Source of the DNA: a virus
Virus record (IMG/VR): IMGVR_UViG_3300008448_000009
Location: 55,282 to 119,281 of that record
Length of the DNA: 64,000 nt
Strand: one strand, 5' to 3'
Both the position numbers and the translations under genes were made by a program. The notes under the pieces are model-generated. The model was not told where the DNA came from. It searched no databases and saw only the letters and a program-made list of their open reading frames with translations. Below are positions 16,187-25,043 of the stretch, in pieces (position 1 is the stretch's first letter; the number at the start of each line of letters is the position of its first letter).

Positions 16187-17461
16187 TTAGAACATTTCGT
16201 CTATTCCGAATACATCGTCATCGTCATCTTCTTGACCACCCATACCTAATAGTTCGTCAATACCGAATACTTCTTTTTCTGTCGAATTAATTTCAGTCAT
16301 AGCTTCATTAAATTCTTCTTCGTTTAATTCGCTTTTAACTTTTTTGGCGATTTCTTTAACAATTTTTTTACCTTCTTCAGTACCAGCCATTATCTCTCTC
16401 ATTTTAACGTTAAATTCTCTAACTGGTAACGAAACCAATTCAGTGTATATATGATGCTTGTTACCAAAATCTTCAGAATCTATGGAATCTGTAAATCTCT
16501 CCCACAATGCTGGACCTAATCTCATATCCCATGGCTCAGCGGCCAAGAAATCAGCTTTATCAACAACATACTTACCAATCTTTTTATCTTTTGGCAAACC
16601 ATGTCCAGATAACAATTCCATAACTCCTTTTACCAATTCATGTATAAGAACTGGGAAAACCATAGCTTCAGCTTCAATAACAGCTTTAGGGTTATCTTTG
16701 GTTGGGAATGTTACTCTAACAACACCACCGTTAACACCGTTTTCCATATTAGGAATTACGTAGTACATGTAATCAGCAGCGGCCATAAGCTTTGTATATC
16801 TGTTCACCAATTTAGGGTCCATGTTAGTTAATTCATCATCAACGTTATGGAACATATGGCTACATTTCTTTGCAGCGCCTTGAATCATTGAATTAAGAAA
16901 TCTACGTTTGTAAACTTCTTCGTTGGCATTAACTATTGCATCATGATTTTCAAATGTCATATCACTTGCTTTAGGTGTTGGATTCTTTTTGGTTCCTTCC
17001 ATGTTTATTCTAGGAGTGATTTTAGCTTTGATTTCAACAATGTCATCTGGCATGTCGTATTCTTCGCGAATCATTTCCTCAGCCAATTTCTCCAACTCTT
17101 TGATGTGTTTTGATTCCATTGACATGGTTTCATGAAGCAAAGGCATCATTTCCATCATTACTTGTTGATTATCGATTGAATCTGAATCAAATGCTCTTTT
17201 GTATCTATTTACAACTTCACTAAAACGTTTACCCATAATTTTTTGTTCGAAATGATTTTCATCACCTTCTGGGATTATTGGATGTACACCCAATGAATGT
17301 TTACGTTCAGCCAAGTCTTTTTCTAGTTGAGGATGCATTCTTTCGGAAATACCGTCTAAGTAAACTAACCCTTCGTTAAGGGTTGGTTTAACTTCTTTCT
17401 TCACTCCAATTATTTTGGAGTTCTGCAATGCTTTTTCAGCTATTTTTCTGTAATCGCTCAT
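16187..17461 (-). CDS. Unrecognised 424-residue virion-module protein
   Basis: A largely helical protein with many Met residues. Two nearly identical acidic C-terminal tails (VFGIDELL and VFGIDEMF) are separated by a poly-Asp stretch. An early LNE site (about residues 28-30) fits the prohead protease consensus. Its start overlaps the stop of the upstream gene by one base, so the two are translationally coupled. Probably an abundant virion or core protein, inferred from position only. Confidence 0.65.
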   Translation of the reverse strand: MSDYRKIAEKALQNSKIIGVKKEVKPTLNEGLVYLDGISERMHPQLEKDLAERKHSLGVHPIIPEGDENHFEQKIMGKRFSEVVNRYKRAFDSDSIDNQQVMMEMMPLLHETMSMESKHIKELEKLAEEMIREEYDMPDDIVEIKAKITPRINMEGTKKNPTPKASDMTFENHDAIVNANEEVYKRRFLNSMIQGAAKKCSHMFHNVDDELTNMDPKLVNRYTKLMAAADYMYYVIPNMENGVNGGVVRVTFPTKDNPKAVIEAEAMVFPVLIHELVKGVMELLSGHGLPKDKKIGKYVVDKADFLAAEPWDMRLGPALWERFTDSIDSEDFGNKHHIYTELVSLPVREFNVKMREIMAGTEEGKKIVKEIAKKVKSELNEEEFNEAMTEINSTEKEVFGIDELLGMGGQEDDDDDVFGIDEMF

Positions 17462-18504
17462 TACTTAATATCTTTAATTTTTATTGTTTTTACTACTTTT
17501 CTATTTTCACTAATTGGTGCCAAATCTTGTTCTGGTGGCATTTGATTACCTTGTGCTTGACCAGTTTGTGGTTCGCTTTGTTGTTGTGTTTTAGTTTTAG
17601 CTAAATCTTTAATACCAGTAACTAAACTACCTAAACCAGCTCTAGGAACACCAATAAGTTCAGCAAACGCAGCGATAACTTCTCTTTGAGCTACCTTATT
17701 CTGTTTAATAGTGTCTATAACAACTGATGGGATTCTTTTAGAAATCAAAACCATAAGCTTTTTAGCTTTAGCATGCATATCCTCATCAGTTTCTTGACCA
17801 GTAGGTGTTACTTCATTTAATCCTTGTTTTTGACCACCACCAAAAACTTTACTATGAAAGAATTTTTTAAACTCTGATAAACCCATGTATTTTTCATTGT
17901 CAGACATTGGGTATTTTGCCAAGTCTTGAATGTTTTGGAATTTTTTAAATTTACCAGTTGTCTCGTCAACTATAAAGTGTTTATATTCACCCAATCTTAA
18001 TGAATCTGGGTTATCACCTTTAGGTTGTTCCGTTGGTTTAGTTTCAGGTTTAACTTCTTTTTTTTCAGCAATAGAAGCTTCCATCGTTTCACGCATTGGC
18101 CCAGCAATAGTCTTCTCAAAATGGTCAACTGGGTGAATTATATTTTCACCAGATTCGTTTAAATCATCAAAACAATATACACCTAAAACGATTTGTTTCT
18201 CTGGTGTAATACCCCTAACCATTTGATATTGTTTACCACCTATGCTAAATGGTTGTGATGTTTTATTTTTTTCATCTTTAACATTAGACAAGTATTTTAT
18301 AGTTGCTTGGTCTTGTGGTTCAATAACAGCTTCAGCTTCTTCACCAACCACTTTAACGTTAACACCTTTCATTTTAGACAATGACGGCCCAACTTTTGGT
18401 AAATCTTTAGCTGATACGGTTAGATTAGCACCAGAACCACCACCACCAGATGTACTAGATGTGGTTAAACTAGTGTCGTATTCTTTTAATTTATTTTTGC
18501 TCAT
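17461..18504 (-). CDS. Unrecognised 347-residue virion-module protein
   Basis: N-terminus MSKNKLKEYDT contains LKE, a possible protease site, followed by a Ser/Gly linker. The middle is a mixed alpha/beta domain (about 60-120) and the last 100 residues are helical with Gln/Pro-rich spacer. Overlaps both neighbours (14 bases with the gene upstream, one base with the gene downstream), forming a tight operon. Function not recognised. Confidence 0.6.
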   Translation of the reverse strand: MSKNKLKEYDTSLTTSSTSGGGGSGANLTVSAKDLPKVGPSLSKMKGVNVKVVGEEAEAVIEPQDQATIKYLSNVKDEKNKTSQPFSIGGKQYQMVRGITPEKQIVLGVYCFDDLNESGENIIHPVDHFEKTIAGPMRETMEASIAEKKEVKPETKPTEQPKGDNPDSLRLGEYKHFIVDETTGKFKKFQNIQDLAKYPMSDNEKYMGLSEFKKFFHSKVFGGGQKQGLNEVTPTGQETDEDMHAKAKKLMVLISKRIPSVVIDTIKQNKVAQREVIAAFAELIGVPRAGLGSLVTGIKDLAKTKTQQQSEPQTGQAQGNQMPPEQDLAPISENRKVVKTIKIKDIK

Positions 18505-18901
18505 GTGTTTTAATATTATAATTCAATATTAGGTCTTTTTCATATAATTTTTCTTCAACTTCACCAATAAGTTCGCCAAATCTAAAACATAGCCTTGTCT
18601 CTGGGTAAGCATCATATGCGTTTATATTTTCCCAAGCCAAAGCTATAACACCGTCAACAGCATCCCAAACAGCAAATGTATCACTATTTTGAACAACATC
18701 CAAATTCAAATCAGACTCAAGTCTTCCAACTTTTTTGATGAATTTTTCATGTGGCGCTTCTGGTCTTCCAGATGCTGGAAACGTATCCCATTCTTCCCCA
18801 TCAATGTCTTTTGTGGTATCAGAAAAAATAAACTCGTAGATAAAGTTACCTTTGTAATCTTTACCTACTCTGTTTACATATATCAAATACATTTTATTCA
18901 T
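18491..18901 (-). CDS. Unrecognised 136-residue virion-module protein
   Basis: Starts at ATG 18901 inside the end of the preceding gene (ATGAATAA overlap, the same geometry as at 32515). Compact alpha/beta protein with several Trp and acidic residues (WDTFP, WDAVDGVIALAW). An alternative start three codons later gives MYLIYVN. No domain recognised. Confidence 0.6.
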   Translation of the reverse strand: MNKMYLIYVNRVGKDYKGNFIYEFIFSDTTKDIDGEEWDTFPASGRPEAPHEKFIKKVGRLESDLNLDVVQNSDTFAVWDAVDGVIALAWENINAYDAYPETRLCFRFGELIGEVEEKLYEKDLILNYNIKTHEQK

Positions 18902-20711
18902 TATTTTTAGCTTTTGGGTCTGGTTGAGTTTCAATTTCTGGCAAGAATGTTTTTTGTCTTCTTGTCGGTTGAACTGGTTGTGTTTCCGCTGGTTTTGTTT
19001 TTGGGCCAGCTGGTAATGTTTGTGGTTCCGCGTTGTTCATATTATCTTGATTTAAACTTTCGTGTAATTTATTTAACAATGTTGTTTTGTCAAATATACT
19101 AAATTTATTTGGATTTATCAAGTTTTCTTCAACTATTTTAGAAACTGGTTTCTTAGACCACATTTTACATGACCAATATTTAGGTTTTGTTCTGTCTTTA
19201 GCTTGAGCACATTTATGTCTAGCTCTAAAAGATTTTCTTCTTTTTGGGTCATCTCTTTTGATTTCCATATTAGGGTCACCAAAATTAACTTTTACCACAT
19301 TACCTTTTTTGTTTCTAACATAAACTTTGAATTTTTTAACATCACCTTTCATTGGTTTACCTAATGGTTTCCCATCATATTTTCCTTCAGCCACCATACG
19401 TTCAACATTACCATATTCATCCTCATAACCACCTTCAGTATCACCATCATAAGCGTTTAAAGTGTTGGCTAAGAAATGGTAAACTTCTTCCATATCATCA
19501 TTAGCTGTCGCAATGTGGTCCAAAGCCCAACCATGACCGTCTGAAAGAATTCTATCAACCATGTTTTTATCCATATCTAATAATTCACCAGAAGCGTGTG
19601 CTATGGTTTTAAGGCTAGACCAAAACATATAATTGTTTGATTCACCCATATTACCTTCCATCATACCATCAGTTTCTAAGTTTCCTTCTAAGAAATGGTA
19701 TACTTCTTCAATATCGTCTTTAGATGTAATAACATGTTCAAAAGCCCATTGATGACCGTCAGCAATCAATCTATCAACCTCTGATTTATCCATATTCAAC
19801 ATTTCCATAGCATCATCATGAATACCTTTAAGATTTAACCAAAACATATAATTGTTTGATTCACCTTCAATTTCTTCGGTCAATTTATTCCATTGTTTTT
19901 TGTCTGGATAATCTTCATCACCTGGTTTTGCTGGTGATTCACCTCTTTCTCTTTTAGCACGAATATTATCCCATAATCCTTTTTCTTCATCTAAATTTTC
20001 ATCGATTGGAACACAATTTGGAACTTCTTTACCATTCTTTTCCTTCATACCAACTTGTTTGTATCCTTTCCAACATGGTTTATTCTCTTCAAGTCTATTT
20101 TCTTCCATAAACTCTGGACTACCTTCAGGTGCGAAAATACTCATTCTTTTTGGGTTTTCCAAAAATAAATCTTCATTCTCATAAATTTGATAAGTATTTT
20201 CTCCAAGGTCTTCTTCATCTGATGAAAAATCAAAATCATCGTCAGCAGCAGCCCCGTCATCGGGTCCACCTTGAGTATCATTTCCAAAATCGGTGTTATC
20301 CTGATTATCCGAACCAGAATCTTGTGCGTCATCTTTACCAGCGCTATTAATTTTTTTAATTATATCTTTTCTGTCGTTTTCATCCATTTCAGATGTGTGA
20401 GTCGCAGATATCACCGAGTTTATTGCAAACTTCTCTAAATCAAAATCTGGTTGACCAGATTCTTCAGAATAGCTTCTTAATGATTGACCTAATTTACCAC
20501 TCAACTGTTCAATGAATTTTTTTGGGTCTGTTTCTTCATCAGCATCAACACCCGCATCAAATGGTTCTTTGTCAAATGGTGCGTCGTTTGCTGGAGCAGC
20601 TTCTTCCTCACCACCAAAATCGCCAAAACCAGCGTCATCAGCTGGTTCTGTCATAGGTTCAGCTGGAGCAGGTGCAGGCGCAGCGGGTGCCGCTGGTGCA
20701 GGTTTGTCCAA
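18894..20711 (-). CDS. Multi-domain virion-type protein; probable 3' part of a frameshifted fusion gene
   Basis: About 605 residues read from a TTG. It has no ATG start upstream: the frame opens right after a TGA at the edge of the A10 run at 20744-20753, so it is best seen as the continuation of the gene at 20738-22018. Parts: an Ala/Pro linker; a helical acidic region; a short CWKGYKQVG/VPNCVP motif; two tandem copies of a domain of about 60 residues (GESNNYMFW...DGHxWA...EEVYHFL); and a basic domain with GDPNMEIK, SFRARHKC and YWSCKMW. The last two motifs recur in T4-like marine phages in my recollection. Function unknown. Confidence 0.65.
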   Translation of the reverse strand: MDKPAPAAPAAPAPAPAEPMTEPADDAGFGDFGGEEEAAPANDAPFDKEPFDAGVDADEETDPKKFIEQLSGKLGQSLRSYSEESGQPDFDLEKFAINSVISATHTSEMDENDRKDIIKKINSAGKDDAQDSGSDNQDNTDFGNDTQGGPDDGAAADDDFDFSSDEEDLGENTYQIYENEDLFLENPKRMSIFAPEGSPEFMEENRLEENKPCWKGYKQVGMKEKNGKEVPNCVPIDENLDEEKGLWDNIRAKRERGESPAKPGDEDYPDKKQWNKLTEEIEGESNNYMFWLNLKGIHDDAMEMLNMDKSEVDRLIADGHQWAFEHVITSKDDIEEVYHFLEGNLETDGMMEGNMGESNNYMFWSSLKTIAHASGELLDMDKNMVDRILSDGHGWALDHIATANDDMEEVYHFLANTLNAYDGDTEGGYEDEYGNVERMVAEGKYDGKPLGKPMKGDVKKFKVYVRNKKGNVVKVNFGDPNMEIKRDDPKRRKSFRARHKCAQAKDRTKPKYWSCKMWSKKPVSKIVEENLINPNKFSIFDKTTLLNKLHESLNQDNMNNAEPQTLPAGPKTKPAETQPVQPTRRQKTFLPEIETQPDPKAKNNE

Positions 20712-20737
20712 CTTTAATGTGTATTTTTTAGCTTCGT

Positions 20738-22018
20738 TTAAAGTTTTTTTTTTAAATCAGCGATAGCTTCTTTAATTTCTTCAATAGACATTTCGTCAAT
20801 ATTCATTTCTTCATCCATGGTAGCACCAGCGATTTTATCAGCATATGTGATTTTATCTTTAGGTTCAGCCAAAGCAGCAAATTCTTTATCTTTATCTGAC
20901 ATTTCTTCATTAACATCTGGATATTGTCTGTTAAAGTAATCTCTAGCTTTATCCATACCAGTAGACAATTTTTGAGAAATAACATTTTTCAAATCTCTAC
21001 CAGCATCACCTAACAATTGAAGTAATTCAGCAGCAGACATATTGTCTAATCTATCCATCAATTCATCATTTGACATCTCATCTTCTTCGTTCATGTTTCT
21101 TAACATAGACAAATCGTCACCATCAATTTTACCATTGTGGTTCATATCAATTTTACTTTGATTACCGTGTAGTTCTTCTTCCATGTAACTTTCATCATAC
21201 ATGTTTTCTTCCATGTAACTTTCATCATACATGTTTTCTTCCATGTAACCTTCATCAGTTTTTTCAAAAGTTTCTGGGTTTCTACCTTGTTTGTTAGCAG
21301 TAGCGTAATAAACTTCTTCACCTTTATCGGCACCATATTGGTCTTTCATTTTGTCCATAACTGGTTTATCAAATTCTAACATGCTGTCGATATATTTTTC
21401 TTCTTCAGTCATTTCCATATCATCACCAAACATACCTTCATCAACAAATCCGTTGCCTGTCATTTCAGCAAATCCAGCCCAACCTTCGTCAATTTTTTTA
21501 ACTTTTTCAATGTCGTTTTTAGTTTTACCGTTAGCCAAGTTATCACCAAAACCATCTTCTTCAGAACCTTCTTTAGACTCTTGTTTTAAGTCATGACCTT
21601 TTTTGTCTACAATGTGTTTAGACGCAAAGTTTTCTTCGTTCAACAAATCATCGTCTTCAAATACGTTGATGTTGCTATCTGTACCATAAGCTTCTGCCAA
21701 AGATTTAAACGTTAAGTTTAAATGTTTAGTTGCTTTAGCATATGATGGATAAGCTTCTTTCTTTTTGTTTTGCAAACCACCAATGTATTTAAAATCTTCA
21801 GTTACAAGTTTTGAAGTTTTATCTGATACTTTTATGTAATATTCGTGATTTTCTCTAACGATAGCGTAAGCTTTACCGTCTGGACCCATTTTAGTCAATT
21901 CAATAACTGAACGAGAAACATTTTCATTGATAGGTGTAATACCCATAAGTTGTTTCATACGTTCATTGATTTCGTTTCCTTTTAAACCAACTGGGTTAAT
22001 TTTAAAATCTTTTTTCAT
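20738..22018 (-). CDS. Acidic multi-domain virion-type protein; probable 5' part of a frameshifted fusion gene
   Basis: A 426-residue reading frame ending DLKKKL at an A10 run. Residues about 35-110 form a compact domain (ELTKMGPDGKAYAIVREN, then a HLNLTFKSLAEAYG helix). The centre is acidic, with three tandem copies of YMEENMYDES. DMNHNGKIDGDD matches an EF-hand or dockerin-type calcium loop (DxNxNGxIxxxD). PINEN near residue 30 is a possible (L/I)xE protease site. Late-module position suggests a virion or internal head protein. A one-base slip would fuse it to the downstream 605-residue frame. Confidence 0.65.
   Translation of the reverse strand: MKKDFKINPVGLKGNEINERMKQLMGITPINENVSRSVIELTKMGPDGKAYAIVRENHEYYIKVSDKTSKLVTEDFKYIGGLQNKKKEAYPSYAKATKHLNLTFKSLAEAYGTDSNINVFEDDDLLNEENFASKHIVDKKGHDLKQESKEGSEEDGFGDNLANGKTKNDIEKVKKIDEGWAGFAEMTGNGFVDEGMFGDDMEMTEEEKYIDSMLEFDKPVMDKMKDQYGADKGEEVYYATANKQGRNPETFEKTDEGYMEENMYDESYMEENMYDESYMEEELHGNQSKIDMNHNGKIDGDDLSMLRNMNEEDEMSNDELMDRLDNMSAAELLQLLGDAGRDLKNVISQKLSTGMDKARDYFNRQYPDVNEEMSDKDKEFAALAEPKDKITYADKIAGATMDEEMNIDEMSIEEIKEAIADLKKKL
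20744..20753 (-). other. A10 slippery run joining two frames
   Basis: Coding strand reads TTTAAAAAAAAAACTTTAA. Re-reading one A turns LKKKL-stop into LKKKTLNEAKKYTLKLDKP and enters the downstream frame. It is either a programmed slip site or a homopolymer length error. Confidence 0.6.
21176..21250 (-). repeat. 30-bp tandem repeat, about 2.4 copies
   Basis: In-frame repeats encoding ESYMEENMYD units within the acidic protein gene. The first two copies are identical and the third diverges. Confidence 0.8.
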
Positions 22019-22041
22019 ATTTTTAATTTTATTTGTTTTTA

Positions 22042-22284
22042 TTATAATTGAGTCGACCCTTGATAAACATCTTGGTTAGTACCTAATAACCAACAACCAG
22101 ACCCACCACTAACAGTTTTAACCCATATATTTATATTTGATGAACTAGCTACGCTTATATTTACACCGTTTACTGTTATATTACAACCAGCGCTACCACC
22201 ATATATTTCAGTATATGTGTGTGCTGTTAAATTAGCTGTTTGTGCTGACACAATAACATCATGTATGTTTGAAAAATTTGCCAT
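22042..22284 (-). CDS. Small virion anchor-domain protein, paralogue of the BspA fibre N-terminus
   Basis: An 80-residue protein sharing the pattern YGGxxGCxxxxNG, then VKxxSGGxGC, with residues 1-80 of the BspA-like protein at 22563-24977. The shared unit with paired Cys looks like a virion attachment or capping domain. It has its own late-type box (22299-22310). Confidence 0.65.
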   Translation of the reverse strand: MANFSNIHDVIVSAQTANLTAHTYTEIYGGSAGCNITVNGVNISVASSSNINIWVKTVSGGSGCWLLGTNQDVYQGSTQL

Positions 22285-22298
22285 ATTATTATGTTTCT

Positions 22299-22310
22299 TA
22301 ATAAATATTC
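22299..22310 (-). promoter_or_regulatory. Late-type promoter box
   Basis: GAATATTTATTA on the minus strand, about 15 bases before the ATG at 22284. Confidence 0.45.
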
Positions 22311-22318
22311 ATAAAAAC

Positions 22319-22346
22319 AAAAAAAGCTCTATTACAGAGCTTTTTA
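22319..22346 (-). terminator. Terminator after the BspA fibre operon
   Basis: AGCTCT-GTAAT-AGAGCT-type hairpin and T run. Nearly identical to the terminator at 25016-25043, so the fibre cassette is flanked by direct copies. Confidence 0.8.
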
Positions 22347-22347
22347 T

Positions 22348-22563
22348 TTATATAGTATCTAAAAGATTATCTAAAAGATTATCTAATTCATTTGGAGAAT
22401 TGTTTTCGTTGCAAACAACACCAAAAGAACTTAACCTATCTTTTAATTCGTCTAAACTATTAAAATATTCTAAATTAGGTTGACCAGTTGAAACAACTTG
22501 ACCATCATTAAGTTCACAATAGTGAAATATATCTATTGAATTATGTGCTAAAAAATATGTCAT
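22348..22563 (-). CDS. Small protein coupled to the fibre gene, unknown
   Basis: A 71-residue protein. I chose the ATG at 22563, which overlaps the fibre stop by one base (TAATG). It has an alpha/beta start and an acidic C-terminus with the repeat LDNL-LDNL, caused by a short DNA duplication. Small genes directly after fibre genes often encode assembly helpers, but no motif supports that here. Confidence 0.6.
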   Translation of the reverse strand: MTYFLAHNSIDIFHYCELNDGQVVSTGQPNLEYFNSLDELKDRLSSFGVVCNENNSPNELDNLLDNLLDTI

Positions 22564-24977
22564 TATACTAATCCTCCATCTATTATTGTCCAATTGTTAG
22601 GTGCCGATGTTAATGTATTTCTAGCTGAAACGGCTGCGCTAGTATATTTTATTGTACCCATATTCAATAATTGGTTAGGTCTTACATTCCTAGTAGCCCA
22701 GCCAATCAACAAGGCATCATAATTTGCTGTTGAATAGTCATTAAATGTTTTACCAAACATAAAACCAGTTGTAAAACCACTTGAACTAAACGTAGTCACA
22801 CCACTTATATTCCAATTGTTGATTGGTTGATTGAAACCAGTTTGATAATTAAACATGTCTGTAGCACCAGTTAATCGTCTAACATCCCAGTTATTTATTG
22901 AAGGTGAATTTCCGTTGTTAAATGACCCAATAATTCCACCAGTTGTATTTGGGTTGGTAATACCAAACATGATAGACATAGTAGTAACACCAGAAACTGT
23001 CCATGCAGAATAACTAGACCCACTAACTGTAACTTGTTTTGTTCCTATATCTTGATTAAAATTAGGTTGGTTTTGAAACATTTGAGACATATTTGTAACC
23101 CTTCTAGTATCCCAATTTCCAATGTTTTGGTTAAAACTACCAGATAATCTACCAGCTGTTGCTGGGCTATAACAAAAAAACATAAAATTCATAGTAGTTG
23201 CACTTGTTGTATTCCACGCAACATATGATGAACCACTAATTGTAACTACCTTTGTTGAAATATCTTGATTAAAATAAGGTAGACCTGTAAACATTTGAGT
23301 CATATTTGTAACTCTGGTAGTATTCCAATTTCCAATGTTTTGATTAAACTCACCATCAATAACAATATTATTAAATATAAGACCCATATTAGTAACGTTA
23401 GATGTATTCCACGCAACATATGAAGACCCACTAACTGTAACTACCTTTGTTGATATATTTTGGTTGAAATTAGGTTGGTTTTGGAACATACTACTCATAT
23501 TTGTAACTCTACTTGTGTTCCAGTTTCCTATATTTTGATTAAAAGACCCCGTTGTAGGTGAAGAACAATTAAACGCACTGGCAAAATTAGTAACATTACC
23601 AACATCCCATGCAACATAAGAAGACCCACTAACTGTAACAACTTTTGTTGATATATCTTGATTAAAATTTATTTTATTTCCAAAAATAGCTTGCATCGTT
23701 GTTACCTTGCTAGTATTCCAATTTCCAATGTTTTGGTTAAACAATCCGTTAGTAGCAGTTCCACCTTGAAAAAAATTCATATTAGTAACATTACTAGTAT
23801 CCCAAGCAATATAGTTATTTGAACCCACAGTAACAACTTTAGTCGATATATCTTGGTTGAAATTTATTTGGCTTTGGAACATAGCACTCATATTTGTAAC
23901 TTTGCTAGTATTCCAATTTCCAATGTTTTGGTTAAAAGAACCACCAACACCACCAGTGATACTTAATCCAAACATAAAATTCATATCAGTAACATTACTT
24001 GTATCCCATGCAATATAAGAAGTACTACCAACTGTAACTACTTTGGTTGATATATCTTGGTTGAAATTATATTGGTTTTGTAACATACTACTCATATTTG
24101 TAACCTTACTAGTGTTCCATTTTGATATATCTTGATTAAAAACACCCCTAATACCAAGAGCCATTGTTGTTCCAAAAGCTAATGTCATTGTAGTCACATT
24201 TTCAGTATTCCAATCACCAATATATGTATTAAAATTAGGTGATTCAAAAAAAGTACTGTTTAAAGTGTTGACATTACTAACATCCCATTCGTTCATTCTA
24301 TTAACAGTAGAAAGTCTAGTACATGCTCTAAAAAGACTTCCAAAGTTTGTAGTACCCTGTAAATTTAAAACATCTTCAACTTCAGATAAATCTAAATTAG
24401 CACAACCAAAAAATTGCCCATTCACATCGCCCAACCTAAAACCAGTACCCCATCTAAATATAGATAACAATTTAAGTCTATCACCAGCGTTTACAAAACC
24501 AAACCCTCGTATTGTTCCAGTTATAGTCAACTGATAAACACCAGCACTTGCGTATGTGTGAGTTGTTTCAGCTTGATTCCACGTGGTAATTCTATCAGTG
24601 CTTCCATCACCCCAATCAACAATAAAGTTATAACTACCAGCAGAATTCAACGGTAATCTAATTTGTGTAGCAGTGCTACTACCAGTGCTAGTTCTAGAAG
24701 TGTCCCAAACACTCACAAAGGTTTGAGGGACATATTTGTATTGTAGTGAATCACCAAAAACATATGGTCTATCACCAGATACTGAACACCCAGTTCCACC
24801 ACTTATTGACTTAACTATAATATCAATAGTCGAATTTGGACCCATTTGAACAGTTGTACCATTTATGTTAACAGTACAACCAGTAAGACCACCGTATACT
24901 TGGTTATAAACTAATTGGTATAGAAATGCATCTTGAGCTGGAACTATAAAATTGTTAATATTATTATTAAAAGGCAT
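22563..24977 (-). CDS. BspA-like (DUF285) surface/fibre protein with N-terminal anchor domain
   Basis: An 804-residue protein. Residues about 1-80 form the anchor domain shared with the 80-residue neighbour. Residues about 85-155 contain DWGDGSTDRI followed by a THTYASAG turn, as in PKD-like domains that precede BspA repeats. The rest is six to seven composite repeats of about 85 residues: FNQNIGNWNTSKVTNMS followed by DISTKVVTV and AWDTSNVTNM, the DUF285/BspA leucine-rich type. Such repeats bind surfaces or sugars, so this is a good candidate receptor-binding fibre. No signal peptide, consistent with a virion rather than host location. Repeats are similar at DNA level and could recombine. 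Confidence 0.85.
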   Translation of the reverse strand: MPFNNNINNFIVPAQDAFLYQLVYNQVYGGLTGCTVNINGTTVQMGPNSTIDIIVKSISGGTGCSVSGDRPYVFGDSLQYKYVPQTFVSVWDTSRTSTGSSTATQIRLPLNSAGSYNFIVDWGDGSTDRITTWNQAETTHTYASAGVYQLTITGTIRGFGFVNAGDRLKLLSIFRWGTGFRLGDVNGQFFGCANLDLSEVEDVLNLQGTTNFGSLFRACTRLSTVNRMNEWDVSNVNTLNSTFFESPNFNTYIGDWNTENVTTMTLAFGTTMALGIRGVFNQDISKWNTSKVTNMSSMLQNQYNFNQDISTKVVTVGSTSYIAWDTSNVTDMNFMFGLSITGGVGGSFNQNIGNWNTSKVTNMSAMFQSQINFNQDISTKVVTVGSNNYIAWDTSNVTNMNFFQGGTATNGLFNQNIGNWNTSKVTTMQAIFGNKINFNQDISTKVVTVSGSSYVAWDVGNVTNFASAFNCSSPTTGSFNQNIGNWNTSRVTNMSSMFQNQPNFNQNISTKVVTVSGSSYVAWNTSNVTNMGLIFNNIVIDGEFNQNIGNWNTTRVTNMTQMFTGLPYFNQDISTKVVTISGSSYVAWNTTSATTMNFMFFCYSPATAGRLSGSFNQNIGNWDTRRVTNMSQMFQNQPNFNQDIGTKQVTVSGSSYSAWTVSGVTTMSIMFGITNPNTTGGIIGSFNNGNSPSINNWDVRRLTGATDMFNYQTGFNQPINNWNISGVTTFSSSGFTTGFMFGKTFNDYSTANYDALLIGWATRNVRPNQLLNMGTIKYTSAAVSARNTLTSAPNNWTIIDGGLV

Positions 24978-24993
24978 AATTTACTTGGTTTAA

Positions 24994-25007
24994 CAATAAA
25001 TATCGCG
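24994..25007 (-). promoter_or_regulatory. Late-type promoter box of the fibre gene
   Basis: CGCGATATTTATTG on the minus strand, about 17 bases before the ATG at 24977. Confidence 0.45.
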
Positions 25008-25015
25008 TAAAAAAC

Positions 25016-25043
25016 AAAAAAAGCTCTATAACAGAGCTTTTAT
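25016..25043 (-). terminator. Terminator after the 168-residue membrane protein gene
   Basis: AGCTCT-GTTAT-AGAGCT hairpin followed by a T run immediately after the stop at 25044. Confidence 0.8.

Noticed and set aside
22563-24977. BspA-like protein considered as host-derived surface protein captured with its signal
   Set aside because: No signal peptide or lipobox; instead an N-terminal unit shared with a phage-type small protein and a late-type promoter, which favours a virion fibre.
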